Part shown: positions 9,014 through 17,742 of the stretch, piece by piece | Numbering within the stretch: the stretch's first letter is position 1 | Layout of the letters: the number at the start of each line of letters is the position of its first letter | Assembly: GCF_020524585.1 (NCBI RefSeq) | Contig: NZ_JAIVLK010000003.1 | Coordinates: forward strand, 186,001 to 250,000 | Length of the DNA stretch: 64,000 nucleotides | Origin: Celeribacter naphthalenivorans | GTDB taxonomy: Bacteria > Pseudomonadota > Alphaproteobacteria > Rhodobacterales > Rhodobacteraceae | Direction: 5' to 3' | Notes under the pieces: model-generated | The model's input: only the letters and a program-made list of their open reading frames with translations | Databases searched by the model: none | Told to the model about the DNA's origin: nothing | Position numbers and translations under genes: made by a program

Positions 9014-9772
9014 ATGAGAACAGTCCAACTGCGTATACGCGACGGCGACAATGCGACTTATAAGTATTCGGTCATTTATAAGTTTACGCCCATCATAATG
9101 TCCGCACTGACCATTTTGCCGTATCTGTTGTGCCTGTATTTTTTTGCTACAGAAACTAACGGAGGTGGAAAAGCGTTCCAGTGGGCCTTCACGACATTCA
9201 ATATCATTTTTGCCGTTTTCTTTGCAGCACTTTATGTGGCGTTTTACGTCTTCCTGGCCAATAAAAGATGTGAGTCTCTCGTTTTCGGGATGTTGTCCAT
9301 GTCTAGTATCCCTTTTCTTTTTAGCGCCTTAGGCATTGCAACTTTCCTGATCCAATCAGTTTTTTTTATCGTAATAACCCTTGCTGCGATTGCTTTTGTG
9401 GTGTCGAATTTCAAACGCGCCAATGATGCTGTCACAGAAGAAATGGTCGAAAACTACGCGCAAGATACCATTTCCGAAGACGATGGGCAGCTTATCTATA
9501 CGCATGGCCAGAAAGTTGAAAAACCCGTTCATCTGGGACGCCTAGCAGGCAGGTTGCGTTATTTTATCGAGTTTGTCTGCGCCGTTCCTTTGATTGCGGT
9601 GATGGTGATTTTGTGGCCATTCGTTTTCACTGTCGACGCTTTGGACAAATATATTCCCATGGCGAGCATGATCTGGGGTCTTCAAATTATTATGGGTTTG
9701 ATGACGAGAGGATTCTTTTTGAATCAAGGGTGGTTCTTGCTGCGGGTGCTGCGAACCAAAACAAGGATATAA
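9014..9772 (+). CDS. Hypothetical integral membrane protein
   Basis: A 252-residue protein of unknown family. Hydrophobic segments occur at about 27-45, 55-80, 90-108, 112-136, 190-212 and 217-232, with a hydrophilic stretch (residues 140-185) between the first four and last two helices. The DNA is clearly richer in A and T than its neighbours (many TTT, AAA and ATT codons), which fits acquisition by transfer. ATG at 9014 lacks a good ribosome site. It lies between the tRNA-linked orphan and a dead transposase, so it probably belongs to a remnant genomic island. Confidence 0.6.
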   Translation: MRTVQLRIRDGDNATYKYSVIYKFTPIIMSALTILPYLLCLYFFATETNGGGKAFQWAFTTFNIIFAVFFAALYVAFYVFLANKRCESLVFGMLSMSSIPFLFSALGIATFLIQSVFFIVITLAAIAFVVSNFKRANDAVTEEMVENYAQDTISEDDGQLIYTHGQKVEKPVHLGRLAGRLRYFIEFVCAVPLIAVMVILWPFVFTVDALDKYIPMASMIWGLQIIMGLMTRGFFLNQGWFLLRVLRTKTRI

Positions 9773-9813
9773 TGAGAAAACCCCAACAAAATAGGTTGCC
9801 AGTTGTTTGAGAT

Positions 9814-10213
9814 TTAGCGACCAGGTGCCTGATCCTGACCATTCAAACGCAGCAGGTCGGTGGGCACGGTGGATATTGGGCGTAGACGACCGGAACCAAT
9901 CCGCCCAGCGATGTGTGTGGTCTCTGCGTGCTGTATGATTCTCCAAGCTTCGATGATCCGGCGCGCCTCAGCGAAATTTCCGAACAGGACTTCACTCAAA
10001 CACTCATCCCGCATGTGCGCGTTGAAGCTTTCCACAAAGGCGTTCTGCATCGGTTGGCCCGTCGCGATGTAATTCCAGTTCAGTTGCGTTGTAGCTGACA
10101 ATCATATCTGGTCGCCCGCGCTACTGGGTCAGTTCGTCGAGTTCCCGGATGGGCCGCAGCACGGACAATGAGGGGTCTACCACCGCTGTCAACGCCTCGC
10201 GTGAGATAACTGA
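9814..10213 (-). pseudogene. IS3-family transposase (OrfB) remnant
   Basis: Two minus-strand fragments of the DDE integrase core, in different frames. The upstream fragment (10213 to about 10090) reads ISREALTAVVD...PIRELDEL and then hits a TAG (10123-10121) before RGRPDMIVSYNATEL. The downstream fragment reads NWNYIATGQPMQNAFVESFN...MRDECLSEVLFGNFAEARR, the usual end of IS3/IS407-type OrfB. The second catalytic Asp is Tyr (MIVSYN), about 15 residues between the fragments are missing, and no OrfA or 5' half exists. The last acidic residue (E of FVESF) is kept. This is clearly non-functional. Confidence 0.85.
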
Positions 10214-10324
10214 GCGCCGCACATGCGATTGCCCTGGGAGCAAAAAAATACGTCAATAGAGGCAAACGTTTTGCATTCGAGGCTGTAGAAAAAGGCAATT
10301 TCTGGTGTTTTCACGCTCCACAGA

Positions 10325-10402
10325 GGCAAAACTATGGGTCATTGCTCAAGAACAAGGGTACGCCCCATAGTTTTGCCACTTTGCCCCCCATAGTTCTGCC
10401 AC
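10325..10402. repeat. Inverted and direct repeat cluster, possible IS end relic
   Basis: GGCAAAACTATGGG (10325-10338) is repeated inverted as CCCATAGTTTTGCC (10364-10377), a perfect 14-bp pair. A further direct copy with one mismatch, CCCCATAGTTCTGCCACT, starts about 10385. Multiple copies of an end sequence near one terminus recall IS21-type elements, but no transposase of that type is present. Either a relic insertion-sequence end or a regulatory site. Confidence 0.5.
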
Positions 10403-10583
10403 TGGCTCATAAAACATACACTCGTCTCATGGTTTCGGTGTTCAAGCATCTTATAAGCTCAATCCCTTGTGAAGCTTTGTAAGTGTGGGCGGGAAGTGTG
10501 CGTTCGCCGCTGTTGCGAATAAAGAACGCTGGGCCAGCATGACCTCTTCCGCATCAGAGGTCATGCCTTTCGCTCGCCTCCGA

Positions 10584-11558
10584 TCAGTCAATGCCCCCAT
10601 CACAGGACATCTCGTAGTCCACAGGCGTTCCAAGCCAGCCTGCTTCGCGCTCGGCCCAATATCTGTGCCGCAACTGGCGGCCAATCGTCGAAGCCAGCGC
10701 CCGGCCATCCAGTTCAGAGGCCGGCATGACGCCGCCTGCCGTGGTGGTCATGAAAATTTCGTCACAGTGCTCCAGTTCTTGCACGGATATCGGCCTGACC
10801 TCTATTGGGATGTTCAGCATCGCGCAGAGTTCCAGCACGGATTGCCGCGTCATGCCTTCCAAAGCGCCACGATCGGGGGTCACAACCGTGCCCGCCAACA
10901 CGGCAAACACATTATAGCCCGGACCTTCGGTCACATAGCCGTCCCCGTCGAGCAAAATCGCCCCGTCGAGCCCCTGATCCTCGGCCTCGAACAACGCTTG
11001 CGTCATATCCCCCCAGTGAAAATTCTTGGCGGTCGGATCCACCGCCTCCGGGGCGATCCGGCGGGTCTTGGCGATCATCATCCGCGCGCCGCGCTCTTGC
11101 AGATCAGGTGGCATGATCCAGGCAAAGCCACGCGCGAAAACCGCAAGATAGTTCTGGGCATTGGCCGGATGGCTTGGGACACCGCGCGGCGCCTTCCCCC
11201 TGAGGCAATCCATGCCCACATAGGCCGCTTTCAACCCCGACAGGGCGACAACGGCCAGAGCGATATCATGGATTTGCGCGTCACTTTCTGGCGGATCGAG
11301 GCGCCAGCGGGTCATCGAGCGACGGAACCGGGCGATGTGGTCATCGAGACGAAAAAATGAGCCCTCCCAAACGCTTGCTACATCATAAACAACATCTGAG
11401 CGCCGGTAGGCCCAATCCGTGATCGGAATCGTGGCTTCCGACAAGGGCACAAAGCGCCCACGCATATAAGCCGCCCCCTCTTCAAAGTCCGCCTTGCGGG
11501 ACCAGGCGTCGGCAAAGGCGGTTTGGAGGCGTTCATCTCCGGCAAAATCGAGTGTCAT
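10584..11558 (-). CDS. Class IV PLP-dependent aminotransferase
   Basis: A 324-residue fold-type IV enzyme of the branched-chain/D-amino-acid aminotransferase superfamily. The predicted PLP lysine is K178 in PTAKNFHWGDM, and the later VTEGPGYNVFAV and TTTAGGVMPASELDG segments match the cofactor-phosphate-binding loops of this superfamily. Start ATG 11558 overlaps the TGA of the class III aminotransferase gene (ATGA), so I chose it over a longer frame. It is the last gene of a four-gene operon. Whether the substrate is an L- or D-amino acid, or an amine, cannot be settled. Confidence 0.85.
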   Translation of the reverse strand: MTLDFAGDERLQTAFADAWSRKADFEEGAAYMRGRFVPLSEATIPITDWAYRRSDVVYDVASVWEGSFFRLDDHIARFRRSMTRWRLDPPESDAQIHDIALAVVALSGLKAAYVGMDCLRGKAPRGVPSHPANAQNYLAVFARGFAWIMPPDLQERGARMMIAKTRRIAPEAVDPTAKNFHWGDMTQALFEAEDQGLDGAILLDGDGYVTEGPGYNVFAVLAGTVVTPDRGALEGMTRQSVLELCAMLNIPIEVRPISVQELEHCDEIFMTTTAGGVMPASELDGRALASTIGRQLRHRYWAEREAGWLGTPVDYEMSCDGGID

Positions 11559-12901
11559 TGAGCAAGGTCCCGGATCAGCGGATAGAGAATATCGAGCATG
11601 GCATGCGCGTCGGCTTCGGTTGTGATCAGCGGCGGACAAAGCGCAATCCGTCCATTGCGCGCCCGCAGGATCAAGCCTTTCTCCAGAGCCGCACGCACCA
11701 CGCCTTGCAACATCGCATCCTCAGGGCGCTCACGCGTTCCCGGCGTGGCGACCAGCTCCAAAGCCATCATCAAGCCGATCCCCTCGACCTGCCCCACATA
11801 GGGCAACGGCAGGAATTCCGCGCGCAGCCGCGCCATCATCAGCGTCGAGATGCGCGCCACATTGTCTTCGATCCCGTCTTGGTCATAGGCATCGAAGGCG
11901 GCATTCGACGCCGCCATGGCCAGCGGGTGACCGGAATGCGTGAACCCCGGCAGCTTGGCGCCGGCCAAAACATCCGTGATGCCTTGCCGGATCACGACAC
12001 CGCCACAGGGCACGTAGCAGGAATTGATGCCTTTGCCGACCACAAGCATGTCGGGCACGATGCCCCAATGCTCTGCGGCAAAGCGCGGACCGGTCCGATG
12101 GAACCCGGTCATGACCTCGTCGAGGATCAACAAAACGCCGTAGTGGTCGCAAATCTCGCGCACGCGTTGCCAATAGCCCGGCGGCGGCGGGACATAGCCG
12201 CCGACCCCAAGCACCGGCTCGGCAATAAAGGCTGCCACGCTGTCAGGCCCCTCCAATTCGATGGTCTGAGCAAGCTGCTCTGCGGCGCGCGCGCCATAGT
12301 CTTCGGGGTCCATGCCGGCGCCATCGCGGAACAGGTCGGGCGCCGGGATATGCACATGACCAGCAATCAGCCGCTGCATGGAGCTTTGCCCGCCCATGGC
12401 CATTCCCGTCGCAGACACCGCGCCCGAGGTGGCACCGTGATAGCCCGTGTAGCGCGAAATGATCTTGGTCCGGTTGCGGCCCATGCGCGACCAGTAAAGC
12501 CGGGTCAGCGCCAGCGCCATTTCGATCCCTTCGGAGCCGCTCGTGGTGAACAGCACCTGCTCCAGATCGCCCGGCGCGGCGGCGGCCAGCCGCTCGGCGC
12601 ATTCGATGACGCCGGGGTGGCTGAATTGATAGAACATCGACAGGTAAGGCAGTTCAGCCACCTGTTCCTGGACCGCGCGCACCAGCCGCTCATGGCCGTA
12701 GCCAAGATTGACACAGTTCAACTGAGACCGGCCATCAATGAAACTGCGGCCCTCTGCGTCAAAAAGGCGGATGCCTTCTGCGCGATGGATGATGAAATCA
12801 ACCGGCTCTTGCACGGCGTGATTGGGATGCAGAACATGGGCGAGATCGCGGGCGATGTCTTGGGTGAGATCGCTCTGATGGGCGCCGAAGGGGATGTTCA
12901 T
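11555..12901 (-). CDS. Class III PLP-dependent aminotransferase
   Basis: A 448-residue fold-type I enzyme of the omega-amino-acid/glutamate-1-semialdehyde aminotransferase family. TTSGSEGIEMAL (about 119-130) is the phosphate-binding loop, SRYTGYHGATSG carries the ring-stacking aromatic, D261 in ILDEVMTGFHRTG binds the pyridine nitrogen and K290 in VVGKGINS is the Schiff-base lysine. The start ATG 12901 overlaps the stop of the Tm-1-like gene. Family members transfer terminal amines or act as semialdehyde aminomutases; here it is coupled with a second aminotransferase and a permease, suggesting catabolism of an imported amino compound. Confidence 0.88.
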   Translation of the reverse strand: MNIPFGAHQSDLTQDIARDLAHVLHPNHAVQEPVDFIIHRAEGIRLFDAEGRSFIDGRSQLNCVNLGYGHERLVRAVQEQVAELPYLSMFYQFSHPGVIECAERLAAAAPGDLEQVLFTTSGSEGIEMALALTRLYWSRMGRNRTKIISRYTGYHGATSGAVSATGMAMGGQSSMQRLIAGHVHIPAPDLFRDGAGMDPEDYGARAAEQLAQTIELEGPDSVAAFIAEPVLGVGGYVPPPPGYWQRVREICDHYGVLLILDEVMTGFHRTGPRFAAEHWGIVPDMLVVGKGINSCYVPCGGVVIRQGITDVLAGAKLPGFTHSGHPLAMAASNAAFDAYDQDGIEDNVARISTLMMARLRAEFLPLPYVGQVEGIGLMMALELVATPGTRERPEDAMLQGVVRAALEKGLILRARNGRIALCPPLITTEADAHAMLDILYPLIRDLAQ

Positions 12902-14178
12902 GAATGTGCTCTTTTCTTTTGGTCTTGATCTTGTGCCGGGGCAATCAGGCCCTGACGGCACCAGTCGTCAAAGATCGCGAGGATCGTCTGACTGAACTCC
13001 GCGTCGTTGATGTGATGATCGACGCTGTGCATTTCGATCGCGCCAGACAGGGCGTCGCTCAGAGTGGCTTCGAACTGGGCAAGCCCCTCCGGGTCATGCA
13101 TATCCTGCCCCGGACGATCCCATTCGTTGACGCCCAACCGCGGCATGACAAAGGCCGTCGGCCCCTGACTGATCGAGAGTTTTTGCGCAATGATTTCAGC
13201 GATCCTGATCTTGTCCGCCGCCCCGGTAGCAATGCCTCCGATCAAACGGTTGTGCGCGTGAAAGCCCGCCTCAGAGGACCGACCGGAGCTGTCCCACGCG
13301 CGGTCGTCCACGCTATCGATTGCGCCGGGGGCGACGATCTGGGGCACGCCCAGCCGTCCGGCGGTTTCCAACCGGTCCGCGCCGGAATGCACCGGGCTGC
13401 CCAGAGCGTGGTTCGAGACCTCAATCAGGGACAGATCGAGCACGGCGGCAAAACGGCCCTGCGCCACGAGGCCCTCCAAAGTGCGCCCGCCCATTCCAAC
13501 GGTGTGAAAGATCACCACCTCATAGCCACGCGCTTCCAACTCGGGCTTGAGATGTCCGATATAACGCAGACAAGACCCGCCCAGAGACGAGATCGCGATG
13601 GCACGGGCGTCGGATCGCAACACGCCACACATCGCAGTTGCCGCGCCAACAACCGCACCCGCAGCCTGATTCAGCACCGCCTTGCAGTCAGAATTCAGCC
13701 CCCATAGACCACCGGCCCAGAGGATCATCATCAAATCCGGCGCGATGCGCTCGGGCGGGATGATATGCGAAAACGCGACCGATGAGACGATCAGCTTTGG
13801 CACACCGATCGGCAAGGCGGACATGACCTCCAACGCGAGATCCGTGCCCATCGTGCCACCAATCGCCAAAGCGCCGTCGATCTGCCCCGCGAGATAGAGA
13901 TCAGACGCCAGCCGGGCCGCGCCCTCGGCCATCACTTCCATCGCCTTGCATTCATCCCCGAGCGCGGCCACCTCGGACAGGCGCATCCCTGCCCTCTTCG
14001 CGACCTCATGATTGGCATGATCGACGGGCAGTTTCGGCACCCCAAGCACACCGACATCCATAATGAGCGCCCGGTGTCCCAGGCGCGCAATTTCGGTTTG
14101 AAGGTAGCTGAGCTCATCGGCTTTCGTGTCGGCCGTGCCAATCAGCAGGATACGTTGCATCGTCTGTGTCACAGTCAT
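12898..14178 (-). CDS. Tm-1-like ATP-binding domain protein (UPF0261)
   Basis: A 426-residue protein of the UPF0261/Tm-1-like family, named after the N-terminal part of the tomato Tm-1 resistance protein. Characteristic stretches are ILLIGTADTKADEL at the N-terminus, the GGTMGTDLALEVM glycine loop, and HTVGMGGRTLEGLV and APGAIDSV in the second half. The TIM-barrel partner domain fused to it in Tm-1 is absent here. Bacterial members have no settled reaction. ATG 14178 overlaps the TGA of the permease gene. Its coupling to two aminotransferases suggests a role in the same catabolic route, possibly substrate activation; this is inference. Confidence 0.85.
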   Translation of the reverse strand: MTVTQTMQRILLIGTADTKADELSYLQTEIARLGHRALIMDVGVLGVPKLPVDHANHEVAKRAGMRLSEVAALGDECKAMEVMAEGAARLASDLYLAGQIDGALAIGGTMGTDLALEVMSALPIGVPKLIVSSVAFSHIIPPERIAPDLMMILWAGGLWGLNSDCKAVLNQAAGAVVGAATAMCGVLRSDARAIAISSLGGSCLRYIGHLKPELEARGYEVVIFHTVGMGGRTLEGLVAQGRFAAVLDLSLIEVSNHALGSPVHSGADRLETAGRLGVPQIVAPGAIDSVDDRAWDSSGRSSEAGFHAHNRLIGGIATGAADKIRIAEIIAQKLSISQGPTAFVMPRLGVNEWDRPGQDMHDPEGLAQFEATLSDALSGAIEMHSVDHHINDAEFSQTILAIFDDWCRQGLIAPAQDQDQKKRAHS

Positions 14179-15524
14179 TCTGCCGCATCCAGTCCGACCA
14201 CAGGCGTCCGCCCCAGCATAAAGCGCTGAACGAGGTAAAAGGCGATCCCTGCCACGATCCAGGCCGTTCCCATGATCAAGGACTGGCTGCTCAACCCGGT
14301 GAACACATAGGCCACAACGAGAAAGCCGATGCCGGGCAGGATCCAGTGCCGAACCAGCTGACGCGAGCCGCCGCGGATCCCGTAATGCATGATGACCGAG
14401 GCATTGACGAACATGAAGGCCATCAGCGCGCCGTAGTTCACCAGCGAGAGCAAAGTGTCGAGATGCGCCCCGAAGCCCAGCGAGAGCACCGCCATGATCA
14501 CGGCCATGAACAGGATCGCCACATAGGGGGAGCGAAACCGGCTATGGACGCGCGACAAAATACCCGGAAGTTGGCGGTCGCGGGCCATGGCAAAGAGCAC
14601 GCGGGACACGGCAGCCTGCGGCGGGATGGTCGAGCCAAAGCCGGTGCCCAGACCCACGGCGAGCGTCACGATCAGACCGACAAAGGGCATCCGGGCGTTA
14701 ATGATCTCAAAAGCGGCGGCATCGGGGGACAGGCCCTCCAAGCCTTTCGACAGATCGGAGAGCAGCCAGCTTTCGATGATGAAAATGCTCGCCATCACCA
14801 CAAGACAGAGGATCGTCGCCCGGCCAACGGCATTGCTATGCCCCTCTTTGAGCTCTTCGGACAGTGTCGAGATCGCATCGAACCCGAGAAAGGACAAGAT
14901 CGCGACGGAGGCCCCGGCGACGACCAGATTCATCTGCACGCCACCTTCGGGCAAAAGCGGCGAGAGGCTGAGACTGACGGGCGTGGAGGGCGACAGAAGA
15001 TAGATCACGGCGGCGATGACGAAAATCGTCACGGCAATCATCAAGGCGCCTGCGATCATCATGTCGGCGCGGGTGGTGAATTTGATGCCACAGAGGTTCG
15101 TGACGGTCGCGATCACCAAAAAGAACATGACCCAGCCCGCGACCGGCACAGCAGGGATGGCGGCATTCATGCTCAGACCGGCGATCAACAGCATCAGAGA
15201 GGGCAGCAGGATATAGTCGAGCAGGATCGACCAGCCCGCCGCAAAGCCCAAAAAGGGACCAAAGGCCTTTTGCGCGTAGTTGTAGACCGACCCCGCCCCC
15301 GGCGCGGCCCGCGACATGGCGGCATAGCTCAGCCCCGTCAGCACCATGCCGATACAGCCGATCAAATAGGACAGAACCGCCATATCGCCGGAGCTGTCCT
15401 GTACGAAACCATAGACAGCAAAGCCCGCGATGGGGCTCATGAACACGATACCATATAAAAGCAGATCAAGCGTGCCCAAGCTGCGCTTGAGCTTTGGGCG
15501 CTCGGTGTCAGTTGTCTGTGTCAA
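14175..15524 (-). CDS. APC-superfamily amino acid permease
   Basis: A 449-residue transporter with 12 predicted membrane helices. The unwound helix 1 motif SPIAGFAVYG, the AAPGAGSVYNYAQKAFGPFLGF region of helices 2-3, and GFDAISTLSEELKEGH in the helix 6 region are typical of the APC amino acid/polyamine families. It is the promoter-proximal gene of the four-gene operon and probably imports the compound that the downstream aminotransferases process. The start ATG (15524) follows a GGGAG-like site in GGGAGACTAGG. Related to YhdG/PuuP-type permeases; the substrate is not predictable. Confidence 0.9.
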   Translation of the reverse strand: MTQTTDTERPKLKRSLGTLDLLLYGIVFMSPIAGFAVYGFVQDSSGDMAVLSYLIGCIGMVLTGLSYAAMSRAAPGAGSVYNYAQKAFGPFLGFAAGWSILLDYILLPSLMLLIAGLSMNAAIPAVPVAGWVMFFLVIATVTNLCGIKFTTRADMMIAGALMIAVTIFVIAAVIYLLSPSTPVSLSLSPLLPEGGVQMNLVVAGASVAILSFLGFDAISTLSEELKEGHSNAVGRATILCLVVMASIFIIESWLLSDLSKGLEGLSPDAAAFEIINARMPFVGLIVTLAVGLGTGFGSTIPPQAAVSRVLFAMARDRQLPGILSRVHSRFRSPYVAILFMAVIMAVLSLGFGAHLDTLLSLVNYGALMAFMFVNASVIMHYGIRGGSRQLVRHWILPGIGFLVVAYVFTGLSSQSLIMGTAWIVAGIAFYLVQRFMLGRTPVVGLDAAE

Positions 15525-15568
15525 ATCCTAGTCTCCCGTTGTCGCCTCAGACATGGCTGCCGTGTCTG

Positions 15569-15712
15569 GTCCCGCACGCGGGACAAGCGAGGGCCTGTCT
15601 GAGCTTTTTGCTTTTTTGCGTTTTGTGCCCCGGAGCGTGGGGCACGAGAGAAACCGTACGAGGCCTATTTATATAAATGAAATGAAAGTTTTGAATTGCG
15701 GTATTCGCAATT
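15569..15712. repeat. Three hairpins in the permease leader
   Basis: Three perfect inverted repeats lie upstream of the permease: GTCCCG/CGGGAC (15569-15584), GTGCCCC/GGGGCAC (15625-15645) and AATTGCG/CGCAATT (15694-15712, 5-base spacer). The last sits in AT-rich DNA and resembles a regulator operator; the first two are GC-rich and could fold in the leader mRNA. Confidence 0.5.
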
Positions 15713-15780
15713 TGAATTCCACAGGTGCGCACGTCGCGTACAAAGGAGCGTCACGCGGCACGCAAGACGCCCCTTCGCGA

Positions 15781-16530
15781 TTACAGCGTCGTCAAAAACC
15801 GACGCTCACGCCCCTCAAGCACGGCGCAGGTCAACACGCCCTCATAGGCCCGCGTGTCCACATTGGTCCGGTTTGGACGTATCGTCGGCAGGTCCGAGGG
15901 CGTGTGCCCATGGATCACATATTTCGGAAAATGCCCACGGTAGTCGAGAAACCCCTCCCGGATCCACATCATATCTGTCGCGGTCTGCTCTTCGAGACGG
16001 ACCCCCGGACGCAGGCCAGCATGGACGAAAATATAGCCATCCCGAATGTAGCAGGTCTGCAGTTCCTCAAAGAATATCATATGCTTGTCAGGAATTCTCT
16101 CCCGCAACTTCTGCGCGATCTGCGGGAGGCGTTGAGGTGTGATCTCATCGGTTTCGACACCGTAGGCCTGCGCCGCCTCGGCCCCACCATGCGAAAGCCA
16201 ACTCTGTCCCGCATGCTGATCCCCGTCTCGCAAAAAGCGCAGCAAAAGGTCCTCATGATTGCCCCGCAGACAGATCATGGGCACCCCCTCATGAGGCAGC
16301 TCCTCAAGAAGGAAATCGATGACGCCATCGGAATGCGGCCCGCGCGAGATATAGTCCCCCAAAAAGATAAATTCGCAGCTGTCCGCTGGGAAACGCCGGA
16401 TGTCTTCGCGAATGCGAGCCATGAGGGCGCGCAACAGATCGACCCGCCCATGGATGTCACCAATCGCATAGCTCCTATGCCTTTGGCGCAAATGCAGATT
16501 TGACAGGCGTCTTGCTCGTTTTATAGGCAT
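15781..16530 (-). CDS. Metallophosphoesterase (serine/threonine phosphatase-like)
   Basis: A 249-residue calcineurin-type phosphoesterase. All family blocks are present: GDIHGR (24-29), GDYISRG, GNHED, and the late VIHGHTPSD plus VDTRAYEG that close the dinuclear metal site. This matches the PrpA/ApaH-like bacterial protein phosphatase group. The frame runs further upstream inside the LysR gene, but ATG 16530 has a GGGAGGT site and overlaps the LysR stop by ATGA, so the two genes are translationally coupled. Substrate could be phosphoprotein or dinucleoside polyphosphate. Confidence 0.88.
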   Translation of the reverse strand: MPIKRARRLSNLHLRQRHRSYAIGDIHGRVDLLRALMARIREDIRRFPADSCEFIFLGDYISRGPHSDGVIDFLLEELPHEGVPMICLRGNHEDLLLRFLRDGDQHAGQSWLSHGGAEAAQAYGVETDEITPQRLPQIAQKLRERIPDKHMIFFEELQTCYIRDGYIFVHAGLRPGVRLEEQTATDMMWIREGFLDYRGHFPKYVIHGHTPSDLPTIRPNRTNVDTRAYEGVLTCAVLEGRERRFLTTL

Positions 16531-17447
16531 CACATGACCTCCCTGAAGCATTCGGCAATCTGGTCTCGCATCCAGCGATGCGCCGACTGGTTGGTCATAT
16601 GTTTGTGCCACACCATGCGACAGGGGACGGGCTCCTGTTCCATCGGCAGGGCAAAGGCCCGCAGCCCATCGAGATTGGCATAGGTCTCCGTATGGCTTTT
16701 CTGAACCCGTTGCAGCACATAGGTCACCATATCGGTATCGCGCAACACATTGATTGCGGCGAACAAATGCGGCACGGTCATCATCGTATTGATGTCGATA
16801 CCCGCCTCGATGAGCACCGGGAAAATCCCCGTTTCCTGCTCTTTCAAAGACCCGATTGCGATCACCGGCAGCTCTGACAGACTTTCGCGCGTGATCCCTT
16901 TTTCGAACAGCGGATGGTCGTGGCGCGCCAGTCCGCAATGGGAATCCATCAGGAGCGTAACGCTCTCAAAACCTGGCGGAACCTCACCCGTCGGTCCGAT
17001 CAGAATGTCATAGGCGCCGTCGCCGAGCCGTTTGAACAGGTCATGGCCGTCATTTGAGGAGATATGCAGCCGGACCTGCGGTGCGCGGTCGCGCAGCCTG
17101 CGCGCCAAAGGAGTGGCCAAAACTGTCGAAGCGTAATTGTGAAACGCGATGTTAAAGGTGTTTTGCGCATCAAAAGGGTCAAACGCCGTGTCATCCAGAG
17201 TGACTTGAAGCTGCATAAGCGCCTCACGCACCGGCCCGGCAATTTCAAGCGCGCGCGGCGTTGGTTTCATGATGCCTTCCGATCTCTCGAACAGGTCATC
17301 CCCCAACAAACTGCGCAATTTATTGAGCGCATGGCTGACCGCAGGCTGCGACAGCGCAAGACGCTCTCCGGCGCGGGTCACGTTGCGCTCTGCCATCATG
17401 ACATCGAAAACAAGAAGAAGATTTAGATCGAAGCGTCTTAAGTCCAT
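16530..17447 (-). CDS. LysR-family transcriptional regulator
   Basis: A 305-residue regulator. The N-terminal winged helix-turn-helix is plain: FDLNLLLVFDVMMAERNVTRAG...LSQPAVSHALNKLRSLLGDDLFER. A periplasmic-binding-protein-like effector domain follows (about 90-300). The sequence is closest in style to the NodD/SyrM branch (MDLRRFDLNLL start). It is coupled to the phosphoesterase gene. The usual divergent target is not obvious, because the upstream gene (17743-18633) reads in the same direction; the target may be itself or the coupled phosphatase. Confidence 0.9.
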   Translation of the reverse strand: MDLRRFDLNLLLVFDVMMAERNVTRAGERLALSQPAVSHALNKLRSLLGDDLFERSEGIMKPTPRALEIAGPVREALMQLQVTLDDTAFDPFDAQNTFNIAFHNYASTVLATPLARRLRDRAPQVRLHISSNDGHDLFKRLGDGAYDILIGPTGEVPPGFESVTLLMDSHCGLARHDHPLFEKGITRESLSELPVIAIGSLKEQETGIFPVLIEAGIDINTMMTVPHLFAAINVLRDTDMVTYVLQRVQKSHTETYANLDGLRAFALPMEQEPVPCRMVWHKHMTNQSAHRWMRDQIAECFREVM

Positions 17448-17552
17448 ACCGTTCTATCCGGTTGTCTGCGGCCCCTGTCGCGCCACACAGGGTGTTGCGT
17501 CATGGTCACCACAAATCAGGTCACATGTAGGAAAGCGGAAAATCTCCGCCGT

Positions 17553-17573
17553 GTTGCCGCGCTCCTCGGCAAC
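17553..17573. repeat. Hairpin upstream of the LysR gene
   Basis: GTTGCCG (17553-17559) and CGGCAAC (17567-17573) form a perfect 7-bp stem, about 105 bases upstream of the LysR start and 170 bases beyond the sulfotransferase stop. No T run follows. It could be a terminator remnant or a regulator site. The rest of 17448-17742 contains no gene I can support. Confidence 0.35.
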
Positions 17574-17742
17574 ACAATGCATCATAGGTGGCTCCCAATC
17601 AGACGCAAGCGATTGAGCGCCGAAAGAACCGGGTCACATCGGCAGGAAAAAGGAAAACGCAGCCAGTATGTTGAGTAGTGCTGGCCCGTCCCAACTGATT
17701 TCGAGAGGATGCCGCAGTCTGCCAAGGACATCCCCCCCTCCC

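Noticed and set aside
8551-10583. Duplicate of the tRNA-Pro 3' end as right attachment site
   Set aside because: I looked for a second copy of the T-arm/acceptor sequence in the accessory patch and did not find one.
11552-12928. 458-codon plus-strand open frame
   Set aside because: Antisense to the class III aminotransferase, which has all PLP-site residues.
14166-15458. 430-codon plus-strand open frame
   Set aside because: Antisense to the APC permease; His/Asp/Arg-rich shadow translation with no motif.
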